Source of the DNA: Mycolicibacterium sp. GF69 | GTDB taxonomy: Bacteria > Actinomycetota > Actinomycetes > Mycobacteriales > Mycobacteriaceae | NCBI RefSeq assembly: GCF_003284965.1 | Contig: NZ_QMEW01000031.1 | Span: 1-64,000, forward strand | Direction of reading: 5' to 3' | DNA length: 64,000 bases | Shown here: positions 57,610-64,000 of the stretch, piece after piece | Numbering within the stretch: position 1 is the first letter of the stretch | Layout: every line of letters starts with the position of its first letter | The notes under the pieces: generated by a model | Seen by the model: only the letters and a program-made list of their open reading frames with translations | The model's database searches: none | What the model was told of the DNA's origin: nothing | Program-made: the position numbers and the translations under genes

Positions 57610-58695
57610 TCAGCCGATCAGCACCGCATAGCGTGGCTTGATCACGTCGTCGATGATTCTCAGGCGCTCGTCGAACGAGATGAACGCCGACTTCATCGCG
57701 TTGATGGTGAACCGCTGCAGATCGCTCCAGCCGTAGCCGAAGGTCTCGACGAGCCGCAGCATCTCCTGGCTCATCGAGGTATCGCTCATCAACCGGTTGT
57801 CGGTGTTGACCGTGACGCGAAAGCGTAGCCGGGCCAGCAGATCGAACGGATGGTCGGCCAGGCTGGCGACCGCGCCCGTTTGCACGTTGGACGAGGGACA
57901 CAACTCGAACGGAATCCGCTTGTCGCACAACAGCGCCGCGAGTCGACCCAGCTGCGCGGTACCGTCCGGTGCGACGGTGATGTCGTCGACGATCCGCACA
58001 CCGTGGCCGAGGCGGTCGGCGCCGCAGAACGCGATCGCCTCGTGGATCGACGGCAGGCCGAACGCCTCGCCGGCGTGAATGGTGAAGCGGGCGTTGTTGC
58101 TTCGCATGTACTCGAAAGCGTCGAGATGCCGGGTCGGCGGATACCCGGCTTCCGCACCGGCGATGTCGAAGCCCACTACGCCCTTGTCGCGAAACCGGAT
58201 CGCCAGTTCGGCGATCTCCCGCGAGCGCGCCGCGTGTCGCATCGCGGTCACCAGGCACCGCACCGTGATCCCTCGCCCTTCGGCGCTGGCCGCCTTCTCG
58301 CCGTCGGCGAAACCGGCCATCACCGCGTCGACGACCGCGTCCAGGGACAGGCCGCCGTCGATGTGCAGTTCGGGAGCGAACCGGATCTCGGCGTAGACCA
58401 CGTTGTCGTCGGCAAGGTCCTCGACGCACTCGTAGGCCACCCGGTGCAGGGCCTCCGGTGTCTGCATGACGCCGACGGTGTGCGCGAACGGCTCGAGGTA
58501 GCGCACCAACGACCCGCTGTGCGCGGCGGTGCGGAAGAACGTCGCGAGATCGTCGACGTCGGATGCGGGCAGGTCGTCGTAACCGGCGGCTTCGGCCAAC
58601 TCCAGAACGGTCGCCGGGCGCAGCCCGCCGTCCAGATGGTCGTGCAACAGCGCCTTGGGCGCCTGCCTGATTGAGTCCAGCGTCAGCGTCGTCAT
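57610..58695 (-). CDS. add: Adenosine deaminase
   Basis: It deaminates (deoxy)adenosine to (deoxy)inosine, feeding DeoD. The 361-aa protein has the Zn site near the start (LHDHLDGGLRP, H-x-H), FTIHAGEAFGLPSI (His and Glu), DRLGHGVRI, and VNTDNRLMSDTSM with the metal-binding Asp region. SLTEE-like regions are absent as usual for actinobacterial forms. It is the last gene of cdd-deoA-add. Confidence 0.94.
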   Translation of the reverse strand: MTTLTLDSIRQAPKALLHDHLDGGLRPATVLELAEAAGYDDLPASDVDDLATFFRTAAHSGSLVRYLEPFAHTVGVMQTPEALHRVAYECVEDLADDNVVYAEIRFAPELHIDGGLSLDAVVDAVMAGFADGEKAASAEGRGITVRCLVTAMRHAARSREIAELAIRFRDKGVVGFDIAGAEAGYPPTRHLDAFEYMRSNNARFTIHAGEAFGLPSIHEAIAFCGADRLGHGVRIVDDITVAPDGTAQLGRLAALLCDKRIPFELCPSSNVQTGAVASLADHPFDLLARLRFRVTVNTDNRLMSDTSMSQEMLRLVETFGYGWSDLQRFTINAMKSAFISFDERLRIIDDVIKPRYAVLIG

Positions 58696-58709
58696 GTCGC
58701 TCTCCGGTT

Positions 58710-60017
58710 TCAGTCTCCGCTCGTGATTCGGTCGATGATCAGCGGACGCGCGGGCGGTGCGGCATCGCCGACGGACCAGCCGCCGTCCAGTTCGGCGATC
58801 GCGGCCTCGAAGCGTTCGGGGGTCTCGGTGCTCAACGTGAACAGCGCCTGTCCCGCGCTGACGGGCTCGCCGGGACGCCGGTGAATGAGCAACCCGGCGC
58901 CGGGCTGCACCCGCTCACCAGGAGCGGAGCGTCCCGCACCGAGGCGCCACACCGCCATACCCACCGCCATCGCGTCGATGTCACCCATCGTGCCATCGCG
59001 AGGTGCCGTGATGGTCTCGACCGTCGAACGGGCCGCCAAGGGCCGTCTCAGGTCACCGCCCTGTGCCGCGACGAGAGCGCGGAACCGGTCCATCGCCGAG
59101 CCGTCCTGCAATGTCTGGGCGGGATCCACACCGTCGATACCCGCGGCTTGGAGCATCTCGGCGGCCAACGCCAACGTCAGCTCCACCACGTCGCGCGGGC
59201 CGCCGCCGGCGAGCACCTCCAGCGATTCGGCCACCTCCACGGCGTTGCCGACGGCCCGGCCCAGCGGGGTGGACATGTCGGTCAGCAGCGCCCGTGTCTT
59301 TAATCCGGCCGCCGTTCCCAGTTCGACCATCGTGGCGGCCAGTGCCCGTGACTCCTCCTCGGTCTTCAGAAAGGCACCGGAACCGACCTTGGTGTCCAGC
59401 ACCAGCGCGCGGGCGCCCTCGGCGATCTTCTTGCTCATCACCGAACTCGCGATCAGCGGCAGCGACTCGGTGGTGGCGGTGACGTCGCGCAGCGCATATA
59501 TCTTCCGGTCGGCGGGGGCCAGCTCGCCCGCGGCGAAGATCGCGGCGCCGAGATCGCAAAGTTGTTGTCGGATCTGGTGTTTGGAGATCTCGGCGGTGAA
59601 CCCGGGAATGGACTCGAGCTTGTCGAGTGTGCCTCCGGTGTGGCCGAGGCCGCGTCCGGCGGCCTGCGGTACCGCGCCCCCGCAAGCCATCACCACGGGC
59701 ACCAGCGGAATGGTGATCTTGTCACCCACCCCGCCGGTGGAGTGCTTGTCCACCAATGCCAGTGGCTTGCCATCGCGACGCAGGTCTGTAAAGTCCAGCC
59801 GCTCGCCGGAGTCCACCATCGCCGCTGTCCACCTGGCAATCTCCGCGGGGGTCATTCCGCGCAGGAAGATCGCCATCAGCAGGGCCGACATCTGTTCGTC
59901 GGCCACCCGATCGTGGGTGTATGCGTCGATCACCCAGTCGATCGCCGCGTCCGACAGCGCTCCTCCGTCGCGCTTGGTACGAATCACCGTCGGCGCATCA
60001 AATGCGAACTGTGTCAC
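58710..60017 (-). CDS. deoA: Thymidine phosphorylase
   Basis: Splits thymidine with phosphate. The 435-aa protein shows the family hallmark DKHSTGGVGDKITIPLVP (phosphate binding), GRGLGHTGGTLDKLESI (the TMP signature), and DTKVGSGAF. GTG at 60017 is chosen: GAAGGGA lies 6 bases upstream, and the start VTQFAFDAPTVIRTKRDGG lines up with the M. tuberculosis protein. A GTG at 60020 is adjacent. 14 bp separate it from add. Confidence 0.94.
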   Translation of the reverse strand: MTQFAFDAPTVIRTKRDGGALSDAAIDWVIDAYTHDRVADEQMSALLMAIFLRGMTPAEIARWTAAMVDSGERLDFTDLRRDGKPLALVDKHSTGGVGDKITIPLVPVVMACGGAVPQAAGRGLGHTGGTLDKLESIPGFTAEISKHQIRQQLCDLGAAIFAAGELAPADRKIYALRDVTATTESLPLIASSVMSKKIAEGARALVLDTKVGSGAFLKTEEESRALAATMVELGTAAGLKTRALLTDMSTPLGRAVGNAVEVAESLEVLAGGGPRDVVELTLALAAEMLQAAGIDGVDPAQTLQDGSAMDRFRALVAAQGGDLRRPLAARSTVETITAPRDGTMGDIDAMAVGMAVWRLGAGRSAPGERVQPGAGLLIHRRPGEPVSAGQALFTLSTETPERFEAAIAELDGGWSVGDAAPPARPLIIDRITSGD

Positions 60018-60113
60018 CACGCTTCCCTTCTTCCGCCGAGTGTGGGGTTGACGCACGCGGTCTGGCCGGATTGCGTGCCGGTAACCCACGTTCGGCGATT
60101 TACGTGAACTGCG

Positions 60114-60527
60114 TCACCGGGTTTCCCGGTCGCGCCGGGCCAGATCCGCAGGACCGAAGGCTTCGGGTAGCAGCTCGGCCAACGGGCGCGGCCCCTGCGG
60201 ATGGTCGATCAACATCTGCGGGCCGCCGTGCTCCAACAGCACCTGCCGGCACCGCCCACACGGCATCAGCACCTCGCCCGCAGCGTCCACGCACGACAGG
60301 GCGATCAGGCGTCCGCCACCGCTGGAGTGCAGGTTGCAGACCACCGCGCACTCGGCACAGAGACCTAGGCCATATGAGACATTTTCCACATTGCAACCGG
60401 CCACCACCCGGGCATCGTCGACCAGTGCCGCGGCGCCGACCGCGAATCCCGAGTACGGCGCATAGGCAGTCCTTGCGACTTCAGTTGCTCTGCGCCGCAA
60501 CGTGTTCCAGTTGATATCGGACGTCAT
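60114..60527 (-). CDS. cdd: Cytidine deaminase
   Basis: Converts (deoxy)cytidine to (deoxy)uridine. The 137-aa tetrameric form has YAPYSGFAVGAAAL, CNVENVSYGLGLCAEC with the Zn Cys and catalytic Glu, and PCGRCRQVL with the other two Zn Cys. First gene of the cdd-deoA-add pyrimidine/purine salvage unit, divergent from sdhCDAB; 96 bp separate it from deoA. Confidence 0.95.
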   Translation of the reverse strand: MTSDINWNTLRRRATEVARTAYAPYSGFAVGAAALVDDARVVAGCNVENVSYGLGLCAECAVVCNLHSSGGGRLIALSCVDAAGEVLMPCGRCRQVLLEHGGPQMLIDHPQGPRPLAELLPEAFGPADLARRDRETR

Positions 60528-60631
60528 ACCACCCTCGCCAGGCCGGTTCTGAATGCATTCCGAAGTCTTGTGCGCCGGGCCGGGAAACGGAATAGGTAAC
60601 CCTAACTTCGGCGTTTTTCAAGACATCGACG

Positions 60632-60653
60632 GCTAAACCGTAGTTCGTTTAGC
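60632..60653. promoter_or_regulatory. GCTAAAC-N8-GTTTAGC inverted repeat before sdhC
   Basis: Perfect 7-bp arms (60632-60638 and 60647-60653), with another GTTTAG at 60665-60670 just after it. The site overlaps the expected promoter of sdhCDAB or of cdd and could bind a regulator of either. Confidence 0.45.
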
Positions 60654-60667
60654 AGGACAACTGGGTT

Positions 60668-60673
60668 TAGAGT
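60668..60673 (+). promoter_or_regulatory. Probable -10 box (TAGAGT) of sdhCDAB
   Basis: TAGAGT lies 110 bp before sdhC, immediately after the inverted repeat, leaving a leader of about 100 bases. No riboswitch structure was recognised in that leader. Confidence 0.4.
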
Positions 60674-60783
60674 CGCCCCGAGGTTTGGGTGAGGTGCGCG
60701 AACCGGAAGGACCGTCAGGAGCCACGCCTGCCAGCCGGTGCAGCTACGGAGCCCAATCGTCCACCGAAGGCGTTGGAGGCCAG

Positions 60784-61224
60784 ATGAGTACTCAGATTTC
60801 CGGGGCGCCGCCCGGAGCCTCGGCCGTACCGGCTCCGCGACCGCGCCCGTCGCGCAGACGCACCCTGTACCGCGGCGATCCCGCGATGTGGTCGTGGGTG
60901 CTGCATCGCATCACCGGTGCGACGATCTTCTTCTTCCTGTTCGTGCACGTGCTCGACACCGCGTTGGTGCGCGTCAGCCCGCAGGCCTACAACGAGGTCA
61001 TCGAGACCTACAAGACGCCGCTGATCGGGCTGATGGAGATCGGCCTCGTCGTCGCGGTGCTCTACCACGCCCTCAACGGCATCCGGGTGATCCTCATCGA
61101 CTTCTGGCAGCACGGAGCGCGCTACCAGCGGGTGATGCTGTGGGTCGTCATCGGTGTCTTCCTCGCGGTCTTCATCCCGTCGCTCGGCGTGATCGGGATG
61201 CACATGGCGGAGCGGTTCCTGTGA
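60784..61224 (+). CDS. sdhC: Succinate dehydrogenase cytochrome b556 subunit SdhC
   Basis: SdhC anchors the complex and binds heme b and quinone. The 146-aa protein has a Pro/Arg-rich N-terminus, WSWVLHRITGATIFFFLFVHVLDT (the SxxHRxTG signature and helix I), VVAVLYHALNGIRVILID with a heme-ligand His in helix II, and a third helix (118-137). The ATG at 60784 follows GGAGG by 4 bases and is preferred over the upstream frame. Its stop overlaps sdhD (GTGA). Confidence 0.92.
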   Translation: MSTQISGAPPGASAVPAPRPRPSRRRTLYRGDPAMWSWVLHRITGATIFFFLFVHVLDTALVRVSPQAYNEVIETYKTPLIGLMEIGLVVAVLYHALNGIRVILIDFWQHGARYQRVMLWVVIGVFLAVFIPSLGVIGMHMAERFL

Positions 61225-61721
61225 GCGCGCCGGCCGGGCCCGGCGGGGCCCCGGGAGCTGCTTGGACCCCGCATCACCGCGAGGGCCGCATCGCCCCGGT
61301 GATGCAAAAGGAGCACGACCGACCGGCGGCCCTGGACCATCCGCGGGCACCGCGACGGCCGCGCGGCATCCCGTATTTCGAGAAGTACGCGTGGCTGTTC
61401 ATGCGGTTCTCCGGCGTGGCACTTGTCTTTCTCGCGCTCGGCCACCTGTTCATCATGCTGATCTGGGACGGCGGGGTGTACCGGATCGACTTCAACTACG
61501 TCGCCCAGCGCTGGGCGTCGCCGTTCTGGCAGATCTGGGACATGGCCCTGCTGTGGCTGGCCCAACTGCACGGGGCCAACGGCCTGCGCACCATCATCGG
61601 CGACTACGCGCGTAAGAACACCACGAAGTTCTGGCTGAACTCACTGCTTCTGTTGGCCACAGGATTCACCCTGGTGCTGGGCAGCTACGTGTTGGTCACC
61701 TTCGACGCGAACATTTCGTAG
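61221..61721 (+). CDS. sdhD: Succinate dehydrogenase membrane anchor SdhD
   Basis: The second anchor subunit, 166 aa from the GTG at 61221: hydrophilic N-terminus of about 50 residues, then three helices (YAWLFMRFSGVALVFLALGHLFIML; FWQIWDMALLWLAQLHGANGLRTII; WLNSLLLLATGFTLVLGSYVLV). The RFSGVALVFLALGH motif and HGANGLRTIIGDY are typical. A later ATG (at MQKEHD) would give the usual shorter protein. Coupled to sdhC by 4 bp overlap. Confidence 0.92.
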   Translation: MSAPAGPGGAPGAAWTPHHREGRIAPVMQKEHDRPAALDHPRAPRRPRGIPYFEKYAWLFMRFSGVALVFLALGHLFIMLIWDGGVYRIDFNYVAQRWASPFWQIWDMALLWLAQLHGANGLRTIIGDYARKNTTKFWLNSLLLLATGFTLVLGSYVLVTFDANIS

Positions 61722-61731
61722 AGGATTACAG

Positions 61732-63486
61732 ATGATTGTTGAACATCGCTACGACGTCGTGATCGTCGGTGCGGGCGGCGCCGGGATGCGCGCCGCCGTC
61801 GAGGCCGGTCCGCGCGCCCGCACCGCGGTGCTGACCAAGCTCTACCCGACGCGCAGCCACACCGGCGCGGCCCAGGGCGGTATGTGCGCTGCACTGGCCA
61901 ACGTCGAAGAGGACAACTGGGAGTGGCACACCTTCGACACCGTCAAGGGCGGCGACTACCTCGCCGACCAGGACGCCGTCGAGATCATGTGCAAGGAAGC
62001 CATCGACGCGGTGCTCGACCTGGAGAAGATGGGGATGCCGTTCAACCGCACCCCCGAGGGCCGCATCGACCAGCGCCGGTTCGGCGGGCACACCCGCGAC
62101 CACGGCAAGGCACCGGTGCGCCGGGCCTGTTACGCCGCCGACCGCACCGGCCACATGATCCTGCAGACGCTGTACCAGAACTGCGTCAAGCACGACGTCG
62201 AGTTCTTCAACGAGTTCTACGCGCTGGACATCTCGATCACCGAGACGCAGTCGGGTCCGGTTGCCACCGGCGTCATCGCTTACGAGTTGGCCACCGGCGA
62301 CATCCACGTCTTCCACGCCAAGGCGATCGTGTTCGCCACCGGCGGTTCGGGCCGGATGTACAAGACCACCTCCAACGCGCACACCTTGACCGGTGACGGC
62401 CTGGGCATCGTGTTCCGCAAGGGACTTCCGTTGGAGGACATGGAATTTCACCAGTTCCACCCCACCGGCCTGGCGGGCCTGGGCATCCTGATCTCCGAGG
62501 CGGTGCGCGGCGAGGGCGGCCGGCTGCTCAACGGCGAGGGTGAACGGTTCATGGAGCGCTACGCGCCGACGATCGTCGATTTGGCGCCGCGCGACATCGT
62601 CGCCCGCTCGATGGTGCTCGAGGTACTCGAGGGCCGTGGCGCCGGTCCGAACAAGGACTACGTCTACATCGACGTGCGCCACCTCGGCGAGGACGTGCTG
62701 GAAGCCAAGCTGCCCGACATCACCGAGTTCGCCCGCACTTACCTCGGCGTCGACCCGGTCAAGGAACTCGTGCCGGTCTACCCGACGTGTCACTACGTGA
62801 TGGGCGGCATCCCCACCACCGTCAACGGTCAGGTGCTGCGCGACAACACGACCATCGTTCCGGGCCTGTACGCGGCTGGTGAATGCGCGTGCGTGTCGGT
62901 GCACGGCGCCAACCGTCTGGGCACCAACTCGCTGCTGGACATCAACGTGTTCGGCCGCCGTGCCGGCATCGCCGCTGCCAATTACGCACTGGGACACGAC
63001 TTCGTCGACCTGCCCTCCGATCCCGCGGACATGGTGGTCGGCTGGGTGGGCGACATTCTCTCCGAGCACGGCAACGAGCGCGTCGCCGACATCCGCGGCG
63101 CGCTGCAGCAGTCGATGGACAACAACGCGGCGGTCTTCCGCACCGAGGAGACCCTCAAGCAGGCGCTCACCGACATCCACGCGCTCAAGGAGCGTTACTC
63201 GCGAATCACGGTGCACGACAAGGGCAAACGCTACAACAGCGATCTGCTCGAGGCTATCGAGCTGGGCTTTTTGCTCGAGCTCGCCGAGGTCACCGTCGTC
63301 GGTGCGCTGAACCGCAAGGAGTCCCGCGGCGGGCACGCCCGCGAGGACTACCCCAACCGCGACGACACCAACTACATGCGCCACACGATGGCCTACAAAG
63401 AGGGTTCGGACCTGCTGAGTGACATCCGGCTGGACTACAAGCCGGTGGTGCAGACCCGCTATGAGCCGATGGAACGGAAGTACTAG
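61732..63486 (+). CDS. sdhA: Succinate dehydrogenase flavoprotein subunit SdhA
   Basis: Oxidises succinate to fumarate. The 584-aa protein has VVIVGAGGAGMRAAVEA, the flavinylation region TRSHTGAAQGGMCAAL (covalent FAD on the His), HTRDHGKAPVRRACYAADRTGH, EFHQFHPTGLAG, the active-site Arg in VARSM, and CACVSVHGANRLGTNSLLD. GAGGA precedes the ATG at 61732. Together with sdhB it forms the soluble part of complex II (Sdh2-type cluster, Rv3316-Rv3319). Confidence 0.96.
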   Translation: MIVEHRYDVVIVGAGGAGMRAAVEAGPRARTAVLTKLYPTRSHTGAAQGGMCAALANVEEDNWEWHTFDTVKGGDYLADQDAVEIMCKEAIDAVLDLEKMGMPFNRTPEGRIDQRRFGGHTRDHGKAPVRRACYAADRTGHMILQTLYQNCVKHDVEFFNEFYALDISITETQSGPVATGVIAYELATGDIHVFHAKAIVFATGGSGRMYKTTSNAHTLTGDGLGIVFRKGLPLEDMEFHQFHPTGLAGLGILISEAVRGEGGRLLNGEGERFMERYAPTIVDLAPRDIVARSMVLEVLEGRGAGPNKDYVYIDVRHLGEDVLEAKLPDITEFARTYLGVDPVKELVPVYPTCHYVMGGIPTTVNGQVLRDNTTIVPGLYAAGECACVSVHGANRLGTNSLLDINVFGRRAGIAAANYALGHDFVDLPSDPADMVVGWVGDILSEHGNERVADIRGALQQSMDNNAAVFRTEETLKQALTDIHALKERYSRITVHDKGKRYNSDLLEAIELGFLLELAEVTVVGALNRKESRGGHAREDYPNRDDTNYMRHTMAYKEGSDLLSDIRLDYKPVVQTRYEPMERKY

Positions 63487-63490
63487 AACG

Positions 63491-64000
63491 ATGACGATCG
63501 CTCCTGACATCGAAAAGACCGACGCGCCACTGCCACCCGTGCCGGAGGGCGCGGTGATGGTGACGCTGAAGATCGCGCGCTTCAACCCCGAGGACCCCGA
63601 TGCTCATGCCGACTCGGGGGGATGGCAGAGCTTCCGGGTGCCCTGCCTGCCCACCGACCGGCTGCTCAACCTGCTCCACTACGTGAAGTGGTACCTCGAC
63701 GGCACGCTGACGTTCCGGCGGTCGTGCGCGCACGGCGTGTGCGGTTCGGACGCGATGCGGATCAACGGGGTGAACCGGCTGGCGTGCAAGGTGTTGATGC
63801 GCGACTTGCTGCCGAAGAATCCGCGCAAGCAGCTGACCATCACGATCGAGCCGATCCGCGGCCTGCCCGTGGAGAAGGATCTCGTGGTCGACATGGAGCC
63901 GTTCTTCGACGCCTACCGCGCGATCAAGCCGTACCTGGTCACCACCGGTAACCCGCCGACCCGCGAGCGCATCCAGAGCCAGACCGACCGTGCCCGGTAC
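63491..64000 (+). CDS. sdhB: Succinate dehydrogenase iron-sulfur subunit SdhB (5' part, runs off the window)
   Basis: 170 codons are present with no stop before the window end. Visible: the ferredoxin-like N-terminal domain with RRSCAHGVCGSDAMRINGVNRLACK, the four Cys of the [2Fe-2S] centre, followed by TIEPIRGLPVEKDLVVDM and FFDAYRAIKPYL. The Cys clusters for [4Fe-4S] and [3Fe-4S] lie beyond the edge. Starts 4 bases after the sdhA stop. Confidence 0.95.
   Translation, partial: MTIAPDIEKTDAPLPPVPEGAVMVTLKIARFNPEDPDAHADSGGWQSFRVPCLPTDRLLNLLHYVKWYLDGTLTFRRSCAHGVCGSDAMRINGVNRLACKVLMRDLLPKNPRKQLTITIEPIRGLPVEKDLVVDMEPFFDAYRAIKPYLVTTGNPPTRERIQSQTDRARY

Noticed and set aside
61726..63585. 619-codon minus-strand open frame across sdhA
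   Set aside because: Shadow of sdhA in the complementary frame; no motifs, and sdhA is beyond doubt.
1..64000. CRISPR array, prophage, insertion sequence, tRNA or rRNA genes
   Set aside because: No regularly spaced repeats, transposase or integrase motifs, phage structural genes, or tRNA/rRNA signatures were seen.

Overview
The window reads as chromosome of a mycobacterium, most likely a rapid grower of the Mycolicibacterium/M. smegmatis type. The DNA is GC-rich, many genes start with GTG, and the gene order follows the M. tuberculosis block from about Rv3264c to Rv3319 (recalled from memory, not searched), with accessory segments inserted where M. tuberculosis carries other genes. No tRNA, rRNA, CRISPR array, transposase or prophage was recognised.

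Region 1 (1-16.4 kb) is core cell-envelope and lipid metabolism. It holds manB-wbbL-rmlD (nucleotide sugars and the rhamnosyl linker of arabinogalactan), a divergent LCP ligase (arabinogalactan to peptidoglycan), fadE25, purE/purK, GtrA and PH-domain membrane proteins, and the biotin-dependent acyl-CoA carboxylase locus birA / accD5-accE5-maf / sseA-sufE-like / accA3. BirA biotinylates AccA3, which works with AccD5 and AccE5.

Region 2 (16.4-28 kb) is a stress and SigF island. It contains rsbW-sigF, a convergent STAS protein overlapping the sigF end, topoisomerase IB, a cassette of a divergent NRAMP-like transporter plus PRC-barrel proteins, CsbD, UsfY, a flavodoxin-like reductase with a membrane protein, a PAS-ANTAR regulator, a membrane-anchored Mrr-like nuclease and a TetR regulator. 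At least five sites match the SigF promoter pattern (GTTT-N15/16-GGGWA) in front of these genes.

Region 3 (28-41 kb) has the repair genes lhr and nei, then an accessory block: an acyl-CoA delta-9 desaturase/oxidoreductase operon facing a FabR/DesT-like TetR regulator with a 20-bp palindrome between them, a crotonase, an SDR, a secreted polyproline protein and an exported GH2 glycosidase.

Region 4 (41-64 kb) is core again: RluA-type pseudouridine synthase, glpD2, lpdA, amiA1/amiB1, deoD, pmmB, upp, satS, add, deoA, cdd and sdhCDAB (sdhB runs off the end). Between upp and satS, where M. tuberculosis has sapM, there is instead an EspC-like/NlpC-P60 pair and a tandem pair of dynamin-like membrane GTPases.

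Short palindromic elements of at least three families sit between genes, and small repeat-derived segments lie in frame inside lhr and lpdA. Many genes have a TANNNT -10 box 5-8 bases before the start codon, which suggests leaderless transcripts.
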